Source: Blastococcus sp. VKM Ac-2987 (GTDB lineage: Bacteria; Actinomycetota; Actinomycetes; Mycobacteriales; Geodermatophilaceae). Taken from it: 64,000 nucleotides of DNA. The first letter of the stretch is position 1, and each line of letters begins with the position of its first letter. Below, piece after piece: positions 24,358 to 33,210 of the stretch. The notes below the pieces were generated by a model. The model made no database searches. It was not told the DNA's origin and was given only the letters and a program-made list of their open reading frames with translations. The position numbers and the translations under genes are program-made. The DNA lies in NCBI RefSeq assembly GCF_026967805.1, contig NZ_JAPVBG010000003.1, forward strand, positions 1-64,000, written 5' to 3'.

Positions 24358-26409
24358 TCAGCCGTGCCCGTGCCCGTTCTCGGCGAGCGGGAGCCCGCGG
24401 TGGGTCTCGGAGTGCCCGCAGGTGCAGGCGCCCGCGGGGCAGTGCGAGCACGACGCGCTCGGCGGCAGGTCGAGCGCCGGGTTGCCGTCGAAGAAGCCGA
24501 CCGGCTTGAGCATGAAGCCGATGTAGGCGCACGGCATGACCGGCCAGTCTTCCGGTCGCACCACGTGGTGGGCGCCGACGGTGTACCAGAGCACGACGTC
24601 GGTGTCCTCCAGCGGCGCGTCGTCGGCGAGGTACTCGGGCAGGCCCTGGGCGTCGGGGCTCTGGTACGGGTAGTCGCCGGCGGCGTACAGCTCCCGGGGC
24701 TCGTACCTCGTCACCCACAGGTTGTGCTGCACGAAGCGCGCCCGGTCGTAGATGGCCGAACCTTCCTGCAGCATCGAGGGGACGACGTCGCGGGGCATCA
24801 GCTTGTAGCCGACCGGGCTGCCGAGCTCGTTGACCTTCGAGGGGTTGACCACCTTCCAGTACCGCGCGGTGGAGAACTCCCAGTCGCGGGCGCCCTCGGC
24901 CTCCGACGCCACCAGCGTCTCCCGGGTGATCCAGGCGTTGGAGTGCGGGTTGAGGGCCGGGTCGGGCTCGGGGACCGAGTCGACCTCGTAGACGCTGTTG
25001 CCCGGACCGTCCACGCACATGTCCATGCGGACGTTGAAGTGGTGCTGGTGGTGCGGCCCGTAGAGGCCGGGGGCGACGAGGTTGCCGTACCGCGGCTTCT
25101 CGCCCTCGGCGATCGCGCCGGTGGTCAGGACGCCGGTGAGCTTCACCTCGTACTCGATGTTCCCGTCGGTGTAGAGGTACCAGAAGAAGCCGTACTCGTA
25201 GTTGCCGACGGTGGCGATGAAGGAGATGACCAGCCGTCGGGAGCGGCGGACCTCGACGACGCCGGTGCGGAAGTCGGTGTGCTTCCAGGCGATGCCGTAG
25301 TCCTCCTCGTGCATGCAGATGGCATTGGGGATGGTGACGGCGTTGCCCAGGGAGTCGTTGACGACGCCGTCGAAGTAGAAGATCTCGCCGAGGCAGTCGC
25401 AGCCCAGGGTGAGGGGGTTGGCCATCAGCCCCATCCCGACCTCGCCCATGTCGAACACGTTCTTGTTCCAGTGGGTGGGCGCGGTGTCGCCGTAGGGGAC
25501 GACCATCTCCGACAGTGCCGCCCGGTACATGATCGGCCGCTCGACGCCGCGGTCGGTGTAGCTGAGCTGGTGCAGCACCAGGCCCTCGCGCGGGTTGAAC
25601 CCGACCCGCAGCGCCCACTTCTGCCACGTCACGGAGTGGCCGTCGACGGTGAAGCTGGGGCCCTCGGGCTGGGTGATCTCGATCGGCTTGAGGTCGTCGC
25701 GGAACTGGCTGAACGCCGGGCGGTTGCCCTCGCGGAACAGGAACCGTTCCTCGTAGTTCCCGGCGTACCGGGGGAGCGGCACCACGCCGTGGTCCTCGAC
25801 GTCGACCACGGCCATGGCGTCCAGGTCGAAGGTGACGATGACCCCCTCGACCGGCCGCGCGTAGCCGTGCTCGCCGGGCTCGGAGCGGATGAACGTCAGC
25901 GGCCGGCAGAGCAGGGGGGAGTTGTCGTAGTGGTCCTGCGCGCCGTAGTAGCCAGTGGGCCACGGGTCCACCATCGCCAGGTCGAAGTCGGTGACCCCGC
26001 GCTTGCGCATCGCCTCCTGCCAGCGCGGGTCCTGCACCACCACCTTCTCCACGCCGTCCATGTGCTCGGCGAGGTAGGAGGGGAACCGGCCGGGCACCGG
26101 CGTCCAGGAGGCGAGCATCCCGGCGTCGAGGTCGACGACCCCTTCGAAGATGAGCTTCCGGGCGCCGTCGTAGGCGACGACGAAGGCCTGCCGGGGCGGG
26201 ACGTCGGCGGGGTCGAAGGCCAGGCCGGCCGGCTTGACCGGCTCGGCCAGCGAGATCATCACGAACCGCAGGGTGGGGGTGGCGTGCTCGCTCGCCCCCA
26301 CGATCGAGGCGGTGCGCTCGATCTCTTCGCCGCTGAGCGGGTCCAGCGGGTGGGGCGCGGCGGCGGTGGGGGCGCCGGGCAGATCGGTCAGTGCGGTGTC
26401 GACGGCCAT
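24358..26409 (-). CDS. Primary-amine oxidase (copper amine oxidase)
   Basis: A 683-residue copper/topaquinone amine oxidase that converts primary amines to aldehydes with release of ammonia and hydrogen peroxide. The topaquinone precursor is Y404 in GNYEYG, the catalytic base is probably D320 in FDMGEVGMG, and copper ligands are the His-Q-His in HHQHHFNVRMD near 454-456 plus a His in VGAHHVVRPEDW. No signal peptide is present. After the normal end of the fold is an unusual tail, CSHCPAGACTCGHSETHRG followed by NGHGHG, rich in Cys and His. GAGGAGCC precedes the ATG. The broken amino-acid permease next door may have imported the amine. Confidence 0.95.
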   Translation of the reverse strand: MAVDTALTDLPGAPTAAAPHPLDPLSGEEIERTASIVGASEHATPTLRFVMISLAEPVKPAGLAFDPADVPPRQAFVVAYDGARKLIFEGVVDLDAGMLASWTPVPGRFPSYLAEHMDGVEKVVVQDPRWQEAMRKRGVTDFDLAMVDPWPTGYYGAQDHYDNSPLLCRPLTFIRSEPGEHGYARPVEGVIVTFDLDAMAVVDVEDHGVVPLPRYAGNYEERFLFREGNRPAFSQFRDDLKPIEITQPEGPSFTVDGHSVTWQKWALRVGFNPREGLVLHQLSYTDRGVERPIMYRAALSEMVVPYGDTAPTHWNKNVFDMGEVGMGLMANPLTLGCDCLGEIFYFDGVVNDSLGNAVTIPNAICMHEEDYGIAWKHTDFRTGVVEVRRSRRLVISFIATVGNYEYGFFWYLYTDGNIEYEVKLTGVLTTGAIAEGEKPRYGNLVAPGLYGPHHQHHFNVRMDMCVDGPGNSVYEVDSVPEPDPALNPHSNAWITRETLVASEAEGARDWEFSTARYWKVVNPSKVNELGSPVGYKLMPRDVVPSMLQEGSAIYDRARFVQHNLWVTRYEPRELYAAGDYPYQSPDAQGLPEYLADDAPLEDTDVVLWYTVGAHHVVRPEDWPVMPCAYIGFMLKPVGFFDGNPALDLPPSASCSHCPAGACTCGHSETHRGLPLAENGHGHG

Positions 26410-26462
26410 GCGGGAAGGCTCCTCGGACGAGTGGAGAATCGGAAGGGGGACGGCGGCCGGGT

Positions 26463-28018
26463 TCAGACCGGATCGCCGGCTGACGTGGAGCGCTGCTGCG
26501 GCAGCTCGAGCACGGCCAGGTGGGCGAGGGCGTCGGGTGCGCTGAGCTTCGCCGCCGAGCGCCGTCCGAAGACGTAGACCAGCACGCCCACGAGCAGGGC
26601 CACGGCCACGATCGAGCCGAGCCAGGTCATCCAGGTCGACGCCGGGACGTCGATCCAGGGCGTGGCGAAGGAGTAGTAGATGCCGGCCGTGGTGCTCAGC
26701 GAGCCGATGACGGCGACGGCCCAGACGGCGGGCATGCCGCCGGGGATCCGCCAGAAGTCCTCGGTGGCGTAGCGGTCCGCGTACTTCTTGCGGGCCCGCA
26801 CCAGCGGCACGAAGAAGAAGAAGCCGGACACCAGCCAGATGACGCTGAGCGCACCGGTCAGGTAGACGGTGACGTTGGCCAGGCTGGACTGGGAGAACAG
26901 CGCCACCATGACCGTCGAGGACAGGGCTCCCTGGACCAGCAGCGCGGTGACCGGATTGCGGGTGCGCGGGTTGAGGTGGGTGAAGATCCGGGGCAGGTGC
27001 CGCTCGAGGCCGGAGACGAAGATCAGCCGGGAGTAGGCGATCTGGTAGGTCACCAGGGCCACGAAGACGATCGCGGCGAGGACGACGGCGGCGACCTCCA
27101 TGAGCCCGGGGAAGCCGGCGACGTCGAGCATCCCGATGACACCGGTGACCGGGTCGATCTGCTCGGACGGCAGCGCCATCATCGTGCCCAGCGTGGTGAG
27201 CAGGTAGATGGCGATCAGCGCCAGCGAGCCCCAGCCGATCATGCGGGTGGCGCTGCGCTTCACCGACAGGAACTCCGCGCCCATGTTGAACGGCGTCTCC
27301 ACGCCGACCAGGTACAGCAGCACGGTGCCGAAGAGGAAACCGCCGACGGCGAAGTTCGGGATGAGCGCGTCGCGGGCGACGAATTCGGTGGCCGGCCCGC
27401 CGTTGTTCACCGCGTACAGGGCGCCGGCCACGAAGATCACCGCGGTCAGCGCGCCGTACGTGAGGAAGGCGAGGTCATGATCCGCTGGTTGGCGGCCAGC
27501 TTGGCCAGCGCCAGCCCGATGACCACCCAGAGGATGAGCAGCTGCAGGATGATGCTCAGCGTGATGCCGATCTCGGCGTGGAACGCCAGGAGCAGCAGCT
27601 GCACCACGATGGCCGGCGACGCGGCGCCGTTGAGGATCACCGGCATCCAGGACAGGTAGCCGCCGAAGAAGGCCATCGGCTCGTTCATCGTGCGGTAGGC
27701 CCAGATGTAGACCCCGCCCTGCCCGGGCCACAGGTTTCCGAGCTCGGCGACGGCGAGGCCGGCCGGGGCGAGGAAGAGCACGATGCCGAGCACCCACATC
27801 GGGATCGCGTTCCACCCGCCGGTGGCCATCACCGAGGAGCCGGTGATCCAGCAGATGATGAACACGTAGGTGGCGGTGAGGCCGAACGTGCTCATCACCT
27901 TGGGCAGCACCTGCTCGGGCACCAGCTCGGTGGTCATGAGCTGCTCGCGCGGCGGGGGCGTGGTCGGCGGAGAAGTCGTCGGCGGGGCGGCGGACGTCGG
28001 CAGGGCATCGGCGGACAT
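26463..28018 (-). pseudogene. APC-superfamily amino-acid/amine permease, frameshifted near 27476
   Basis: Two reading frames together make one permease of about 518 residues. The first (ATG at 28018, GGAG 5 bases upstream) encodes an N-terminal tail and six or so membrane helices, with the APC motif ITGSSVMATGGWNAIPMW, up to LAKLAANQRIM. The second resumes at once with LAFLTYGALTAVIFVAGALY and continues through VETPFNMGAEFLSVKRS to a normal C-terminus at 26463. A single missing base near 27470-27480 restores the frame (NQRIM-x-LAF). No slippery heptamer is present, so programmed frameshifting is unlikely; a mutation or an assembly error is. It lies behind the copper amine oxidase, suggesting amine or amino-acid uptake. 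Confidence 0.82.
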
Positions 28019-28066
28019 GGGCACTCCAGGGCGTCGGGCAGGGGGGCGGGCGGGTGGGTCGGGCGG

Positions 28067-28801
28067 CTAGTGCGCGCCCTCGATGGCGCCGTCGGTCATG
28101 CGGACGACGCGGCTGGCCTGCTCGGCGACCGTCGGGTCGTGCGTGCTGGCGACGACTGTGACGCCGAGGTCCGAGCACAGCTCGCGGAGCAGGCGGACGA
28201 CCGTCGCGCCGGTGCGGTGGTCGAGGTTGGCCGTGGGCTCGTCGGCGAGGATCAGCTGCGGGTTGCTGATCAGCGAGCGGGCGATGGCGGTGCGCTGCTG
28301 CTCGCCGCCGGACATCTTGGTGGGGGAGTGGTCCACCCGGTGGCCCAGGCCGACCAGGTCGAGCAGCTCCAGGGCGCGCTTCCGGAGCGCCGCCCGGTCG
28401 TAGGGCTCGAACATCAGCGGCAGCTCGACGTTCTCGACGGCCGACAGGAACGGGATCAGGTTGTAGCTCTGGAAGATGAAGCCGACGGTGTCGTGGCGCA
28501 GGGCGGCGAACTGGCTCTCGGTGAGCGTCGCGGTGTCCGTGCCGTTGATGACCACGGTGCCCTTGGTCGGCCGGTCCAGCCCGCCGATGATGTTGAGCAG
28601 CGTGGACTTGCCGCTGCCGCTGGGGCCCATCAGGCAGACGAACTCACCGGGCAGCACGGTGAGGTCGGCGGCGACGAGCGCCCGGACCACCTCGTCGCCG
28701 AGCTTGTGCAGCTTCCAGGCGCCGGTCACCTGGACGACGGGGCGGGCGGTCGCCGGCGTCCCGTCGGGGCTCGCGGTGCCGGTGTCGGGGGCGAGGGTCA
28801 T
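28067..28801 (-). CDS. ABC transporter ATP-binding protein (MacB/LolD type)
   Basis: A 244-residue ATPase with Walker A GPSGSGKST near residue 59, Q-loop FQSYNLIPF, signature MSGGEQQR, Walker B LILADEPTANLDH and an H-loop in ASTHD. The LNIIGGLDRPT segment and short length match the MacB/LolD group that works with FtsX-fold permeases as a mechanotransmission exporter. It follows the two permease genes on the same strand with a 2-base gap, so all three form one unit. The stop is TAG. Confidence 0.93.
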   Translation of the reverse strand: MTLAPDTGTASPDGTPATARPVVQVTGAWKLHKLGDEVVRALVAADLTVLPGEFVCLMGPSGSGKSTLLNIIGGLDRPTKGTVVINGTDTATLTESQFAALRHDTVGFIFQSYNLIPFLSAVENVELPLMFEPYDRAALRKRALELLDLVGLGHRVDHSPTKMSGGEQQRTAIARSLISNPQLILADEPTANLDHRTGATVVRLLRELCSDLGVTVVASTHDPTVAEQASRVVRMTDGAIEGAH

Positions 28802-28803
28802 GG

Positions 28804-29376
28804 TCAGGCTCCAGACGAGAGGGATCGGATCGGCGGACGGGAGGCGGCCCGCCAGGTCGGCAGGATGCTGGTGGCCACCGCGGCGACGGCGCTGACGAGG
28901 ACGGCGACCAGCACCCCGACGGCGGTGCCGGCGGCCGACACCCCCGAGGCGGCGGCCCCGGTCGCGGCGAGGACCGCCGCGGTGCCGACGGCGGCGACCG
29001 CGCCGAGGACGGCGCCGAGGACCGAGGCGATCACCGGCTCGACCAGCAGCGCGGCGACCACCGGCGGGCGGGGTACGCCGGTGGCGCTGAGCACGCCGAG
29101 CTCGCGGGTGCGGTGCACGACGGTGCGGGTGGTGGACACCGCCACCTCCACGACGCCGACCAGCAGCACCGTGACGGCGATGAGCACCACGGCCCGCTCG
29201 ATCGCGTCGGCGTGGCCGAGCGCGGCGGCCTGGGCGCTGATGCCCGAGGCCATGCCGAGCACCAGGACGAGGAGGAAGGCGCCGGTCGCGGTCGTGAGGA
29301 TGGGCAGCGCCAGCGCCCCGGCGCGGCGGCGGGTGGAGAGCAGGCCGTAGGCCAGGCCGAGCCTCAACTGGTTCAT
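28804..29376 (-). CDS. ABC transporter permease, short FtsX-type
   Basis: A 190-residue membrane protein with four predicted helices (GALALPILTTATGAFLLVLVL, VVLIAVTVLLVGVVEVAV, IASVLGAVLGAVAAVGTAAVLA, VGVLVAVLVSAVAAVATSI). RTRELGVLSATGVPR between helices 2 and 3 is the FtsX-domain signature. Unlike its partner it has almost no extracytoplasmic domain. It starts in an ATGA overlap with the larger permease and is followed by the ATPase. The pair would form an asymmetric exporter. Confidence 0.87.
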   Translation of the reverse strand: MNQLRLGLAYGLLSTRRRAGALALPILTTATGAFLLVLVLGMASGISAQAAALGHADAIERAVVLIAVTVLLVGVVEVAVSTTRTVVHRTRELGVLSATGVPRPPVVAALLVEPVIASVLGAVLGAVAAVGTAAVLAATGAAASGVSAAGTAVGVLVAVLVSAVAAVATSILPTWRAASRPPIRSLSSGA

Positions 29377-30569
29377 GCGGAGTCCCCGAGGAGCTGGACC
29401 GGCCGCTGCTGCAGCAGCCGGTGGACCGGTACGAGTGCGCCGACGATCGCCATCGCCGGCAGGTAGGCGGCGACGGTGCCGGCGGCGGCGAGCCAGGCGA
29501 CGGGGGTGGCGATCTGCGGCACCACCAGCCAGACGGCGATCCCGGCGAAGGTGATGCCGAGCAGGTAGGCCGAGACGAAGACCAGTGCGGACTCGACGAG
29601 GAAGAAGTAGAGGACCTCGTCGGCCAGGCCGATGCTGGCCATGATCCCGAACTCCCGGCGGCGTTCCTGCACCGCGGCGAGGAAGGAGGAGATGGCGATG
29701 ACGAACCCGAGCACCAGCCCGATCACCGAGATCAGCCCGAACGCCGAGCTGGTCACCTGGCCGGAGAAGAGGGCGGAGAACTCCTGCTCGAAGGTCGTCG
29801 ACCCGCCGCCGCCGACCGCGTCGTAGATCAGCCCGCCGCCGCCGGCCTCGGGCTGGACGGCCGGGTTGGTGGTCGAGGGCAACCCGGTCTCCGCCGACAG
29901 CAGCGCGCCCAGGTCGTTGCGGCCGGCCTGGTCGGCCGGTTCGGTCACCGTCCACCAACCGTCGTCCCCGACGACGTCGACGGCGAGCGCCTCCGGGACG
30001 GCGACCACCGCGTCGTCGCCGCCGACGGTGACCGCCAGGTCGGCGCCGCCGAAGGCGAGGGTGTCGCCGCCGGCCAGCCCGAGCGTCGCGGCGGCCTGCG
30101 CGCCGAGGACGGCGGTGCCGTCGGCGATGGCGTCGCTGCCGTAGACCGGCAGGTCACCGGCGTCCGACGACCAGACGCCGGTGACGGTGCGGGCCGCCGT
30201 CCAGCCGTCGGGGACGGTGAGGTCGGGCGCCGGGCCGTCGGCGACGATCGCGCCCGCGTCGCTGTCGTAGTGGACGCCGGCCGCGGGCACCGCCCACAGC
30301 GAGGCGCCGTCGAGGACGCGGGTCACCGAGTCGCTGCCGGTGATGGCGAAGCTCGAGGAGATGGTGCGCACCACGGTCACCGAGAGGATGGCCAGGGCGA
30401 TGCCGAAGACGGCGAGGGCGAACCGCTCCGGGCGCCGGCGCACGTTCGCGAGGGCGAACCGGAGCAGCCGGACCGATGTGCTGTTCCGCAGGCTCCGGGC
30501 GGCTGCCTCGATCTGCACCGGGTGCCCGAGCGCGCCGCCGCGGGTCTCCTGGACCGTCGTCACTGCCAT
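29373..30569 (-). CDS. ABC transporter permease, FtsX/MacB-type with large outer domain
   Basis: A 398-residue permease. A first helix (FALAVFGIALAILSVTVVRTI, after a basic ANVRRRPER stretch) is followed by an extracytoplasmic MacB-like domain of about 190 residues and three C-terminal helices. ERRREFGIMASIGLADEVLYFF is the FtsX signature. With the short permease and ATPase downstream it forms a MacB-type exporter; the substrate may be a peptide, lipid or drug and cannot be read from sequence. It is the first gene of the unit, and the 103-bp gap upstream must hold the promoter. Confidence 0.9.
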   Translation of the reverse strand: MAVTTVQETRGGALGHPVQIEAAARSLRNSTSVRLLRFALANVRRRPERFALAVFGIALAILSVTVVRTISSSFAITGSDSVTRVLDGASLWAVPAAGVHYDSDAGAIVADGPAPDLTVPDGWTAARTVTGVWSSDAGDLPVYGSDAIADGTAVLGAQAAATLGLAGGDTLAFGGADLAVTVGGDDAVVAVPEALAVDVVGDDGWWTVTEPADQAGRNDLGALLSAETGLPSTTNPAVQPEAGGGGLIYDAVGGGGSTTFEQEFSALFSGQVTSSAFGLISVIGLVLGFVIAISSFLAAVQERRREFGIMASIGLADEVLYFFLVESALVFVSAYLLGITFAGIAVWLVVPQIATPVAWLAAAGTVAAYLPAMAIVGALVPVHRLLQQRPVQLLGDSA

Positions 30570-30672
30570 GCCGGAACTGTGCGGGCGGGTTGTTTCCCCT
30601 GTTCGAACCGCGATCTTCCGTGCTGGTGAACGGGCAGACCACCGCGTGAACGCCGCGTTCCGGAGTTCGCAC

Positions 30673-31068
30673 TCAGCGGCGGGCGGTCGCCCCTGCGGCG
30701 AGGGTGGCGGCGACCAGCTGCGCGCCGACCAGCCCGAGCCCCAGCCACATGAGCGGCGCGGGGCCTGCCGCGTGCACGTGCCCAGATGGCGGGGCGAGCA
30801 TCTGCAGGTGGATGGCGAGCATCGCGGCGTCCACGGCAGCCGTCATCGCCCAGACCCGCCCCGACGGATTCCGCCACAGGTGCCAGCCGCAGGGCAGGCA
30901 GGCCAGCGCCATGCCGAGCATGGCCAGCGAGCCGAGGGAGGACGCGTCGACCAGCAGCAGGTGGACGACGGCGGAGCCGAACGCCAGGAGGGCGGCGGCC
31001 CGGCCGAGGGCACGGACGCCGGCGGGCACGGCGAGGACGGCGGTGCCCTCGCGCGGGAACGTGGTCAT
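30673..31068 (-). CDS. Small four-helix membrane protein, unknown function
   Basis: A 131-residue protein with about four hydrophobic helices (AAALLAFGSAVVHLLLV, SLAMLGMALACLPCGW, AMTAAVDAAMLAIHLQML, LMWLGLGLVGAQLVAATLA). Histidines lie in or near the membrane in each helix (VVHLLL, GWHLW, AIHLQM, GHVHAAG), a pattern seen in metal- or haem-binding membrane proteins, though this is only suggestive. It lies upstream of the ABC exporter on the same strand but separated by 103 bp. Confidence 0.7.
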   Translation of the reverse strand: MTTFPREGTAVLAVPAGVRALGRAAALLAFGSAVVHLLLVDASSLGSLAMLGMALACLPCGWHLWRNPSGRVWAMTAAVDAAMLAIHLQMLAPPSGHVHAAGPAPLMWLGLGLVGAQLVAATLAAGATARR

Positions 31069-31292
31069 CGGGTCTCCCGGTGGTCGCCGGCGCCCGGTCG
31101 GCGCCGCCGGTCACCGACCCTGTCCGCCGGTCGTTTCCGCAGCATCTCGGCTCCGGCACGTTCCGGCGACACCCGCGCGCCCCGCCACCGGTGGTGCGGC
31201 ACATGTCGAAGCCGTGTCATCTGCCGCCGGCCCAGCTGCTGCGACCTCCGGAGGGGAACCCGGGGGAGGACGGCACCGCACGAGGAGGAGAC

Positions 31293-31514
31293 ATGCACAG
31301 GAGCACACGGATGGTCGCCGGCGCGCTGCTGGCCGCGGGCCTGGGGCTGAGCGGCTGCGGCCAGGACGACGAGGTCGACGAGGGCCCCGGCGTCCCGGAG
31401 GTGTTCCAGAGCGAGGAGGTCGGCAGCCCCGACCCCGTCGACGGCGGCGAGGAGGATGCCGACGGCGTCGACCGCGGCACCGGCGGCATCGACGAGGACG
31501 ACGACACCGACTGA
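31293..31514 (+). CDS. Small acidic lipoprotein
   Basis: A 73-residue protein with a strong GAGGAGG ribosome site, a signal RMVAGALLAAGLGLSGC ending in lipobox LSGC, and a mature part that is almost entirely Asp/Glu/Gly (DDEVDEGPGVPEV, DGGEEDADGVDRGTG, IDEDDDTD). It has no recognisable fold; it may be a disordered, cation-binding envelope lipoprotein. The stop codon lies in the first unit of an 18-bp tandem repeat that would, if translated, add in-frame PPTPAD repeats. Confidence 0.75.
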   Translation: MHRSTRMVAGALLAAGLGLSGCGQDDEVDEGPGVPEVFQSEEVGSPDPVDGGEEDADGVDRGTGGIDEDDDTD

Positions 31515-31583
31515 CCCGCCGACACCGGCCGACCCGCCGACACCGGCTGACCCGCCGACACCGGCTGACCCGCCGACACCCCG
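31512..31583 (+). repeat. 18-bp minisatellite, about four units
   Basis: The unit TGACCCGCCGACACCGGC begins at 31512, 31530 (first base C), 31548 and 31566 (partly degenerate at its end). The first unit's TGA is the stop of the acidic lipoprotein. The period is a multiple of three and the units stay in the lipoprotein's frame. No spacers are present. Confidence 0.85.
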
Positions 31584-31689
31584 GGTGACGACAGCGAGAT
31601 CGGTCACGGTGCCATGAGCCGGCGCGCCTGCCGATGAGCCTTCGTGGGTGACGGTCCTTCGCGATCCCCGTCGCCCGGGGGTGCACGGC

Positions 31690-33099
31690 ATGAGCGAGCG
31701 ACGACGTCGTCTCGGCGACGGGCTGGCCGTCCTGGCGGGCGCGCGTCCGGACGTGCTGGCGGCCGCGCCCGGGGCGCGGCCCCGGTTCGTGGCGCTGGGT
31801 GGCGTGCTGCTGAGCACCGGTGCGCTGGCCGCGGTGTCGGCCGCCTTCGCCGTCGCGATGGCGCTGGGCGTGTGGTGGCCGCTGGCCCTGCTCGTGGGCC
31901 TGGGCTGGGGCGCGGTCGTGGTCAACCTCGACCGGATGCTGCTGGTCGGGATGGCGCACGACTCCTCGCTGAAGCGGAACCTGGCGATGGCCGTGCCCCG
32001 CGTCGGGCTGGCGCTGGTGCTCGGCGTCGTCGTCGCCACGCCGCTGACGCTGCAGGTGTTCCACAAGGAGATCGACGCCGAGATCGTCGTGATGCAGGCC
32101 GAGGCCGCCGACGCGCACCGGCAGACCCTCGAGGCCGACACCCGGTTCGCCGGGCTGCCGGAGCTGGAGGAGCGGATCGCCGCGCAGGAGGCGGTCGTCG
32201 CCACCGGCGGTGCCAGCGATCCCGGGCTGGCCGCGGTCCGCGACGCGGTGACCGCCGAGCAGGCGGTGCTGGACTCGGCGCTGGTGCTGTCCCGCGAGCT
32301 CGACGCGAAGGCCCAGTGCGAGCTGGACGGCACCTGCGGCACCGGCGACGCCGGCACGGGGGAGGCCTACGCGCAGGCCCGCGCTGCCGCCGACGCGCAG
32401 GCCGCCGTCGTCGCCGCGGCGCGCAGCGAGCTCGACGCCGCCGTCGCCGCGGTGGGTGCGGCCGAGGGCCGCAGCGCGCAGCTGGCCACGTCGTCGCTGG
32501 ACGGCGACCGGGCCGAGTTCACCCGGCTGACCGCCGAGCTGGACCGGCTGCAGGCCGCCTTCGACGCCCAGAACGAGGGCTCGGGCGGGATCCTGCTGCG
32601 GCTGGAGGCGCTGGACCGGCTGGGGGACGAGAACGGCACGCTGGCCGCCGCGCAGTTCATGCTCTCGCTGCTGTTCATGTGCGTCGAGGTGCTGCCGGTG
32701 CTGATGAAGCTGCTGCTGAACTTCAGCCCGCCGACCGCCTACGACCGGCTGGCCGCCATGCGCGACTCCGGCGACGTCGACCTGGAGGAGATGGCCCAGG
32801 AGTCGCGGCGGACGGTGGCGCAGGCGAAGGAGGAGCTGCTGGTGCTCGCCGAGAAGGAGCGGGTCGACCGGCAGAAGGAGGCGATCCTCGCGCGGCGCCG
32901 GGCGGCGCTGGCCGAGGTGGCGGCCCGGGTGGAGCGCGAGCGGCAGGTCGAGCCGGCCCCCGTCGAGCCGGCCGTCGGCGAGGAGCCGCGGCAGCTGTGG
33001 GACACCGGCCCGATCCGCGAGCTGGCCCGCAGCGCCGCCGTCCGGACGGTGCGCTCGGTCCGCCGGCGTCCCACCGACCGGACGCCGACTACCGTCTGA
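31690..33099 (+). CDS. DUF4407 domain-containing membrane protein
   Basis: A 469-residue protein with the DUF4407 layout. Two N-terminal helices (FVALGGVLLSTGALAAVSA, LALLVGLGWGAVVV) precede the family motif NLDRMLLVG, and a third helix (VGLALVLGVVVATPLTLQVF) follows. Next is an Ala/Glu-rich coiled coil of about 160 residues, a fourth helix (LSLLFMCVEVLPVLMKLLL) and a charged C-terminal coiled coil. The ATG at 31690 starts the MSERRRRLGDG cytoplasmic tail; an upstream GTG is possible. Function unknown; the two long coiled coils suggest a scaffolding or mechanosensing envelope protein. Confidence 0.88.
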   Translation: MSERRRRLGDGLAVLAGARPDVLAAAPGARPRFVALGGVLLSTGALAAVSAAFAVAMALGVWWPLALLVGLGWGAVVVNLDRMLLVGMAHDSSLKRNLAMAVPRVGLALVLGVVVATPLTLQVFHKEIDAEIVVMQAEAADAHRQTLEADTRFAGLPELEERIAAQEAVVATGGASDPGLAAVRDAVTAEQAVLDSALVLSRELDAKAQCELDGTCGTGDAGTGEAYAQARAAADAQAAVVAAARSELDAAVAAVGAAEGRSAQLATSSLDGDRAEFTRLTAELDRLQAAFDAQNEGSGGILLRLEALDRLGDENGTLAAAQFMLSLLFMCVEVLPVLMKLLLNFSPPTAYDRLAAMRDSGDVDLEEMAQESRRTVAQAKEELLVLAEKERVDRQKEAILARRRAALAEVAARVERERQVEPAPVEPAVGEEPRQLWDTGPIRELARSAAVRTVRSVRRRPTDRTPTTV

Positions 33100-33210
33100 G
33101 CCCTGGCGGGGTGCCTTCCGCCTGCGTCCTGATCACCCGGACGGGGTGAACCGGGCGCGACGGCGATCCGACCGCTGAAGTTCCGGTTTCGAGAGGTCGA
33201 GATCCTCCCC

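Noticed and set aside
27446..28024. Programmed frameshift in the permease
   Set aside because: No slippery heptamer or following structure was seen; a plain mutation or assembly error is more likely.
31512..31583. CRISPR array
   Set aside because: The units are 18 bp, directly adjacent, and without spacers; it is a minisatellite.
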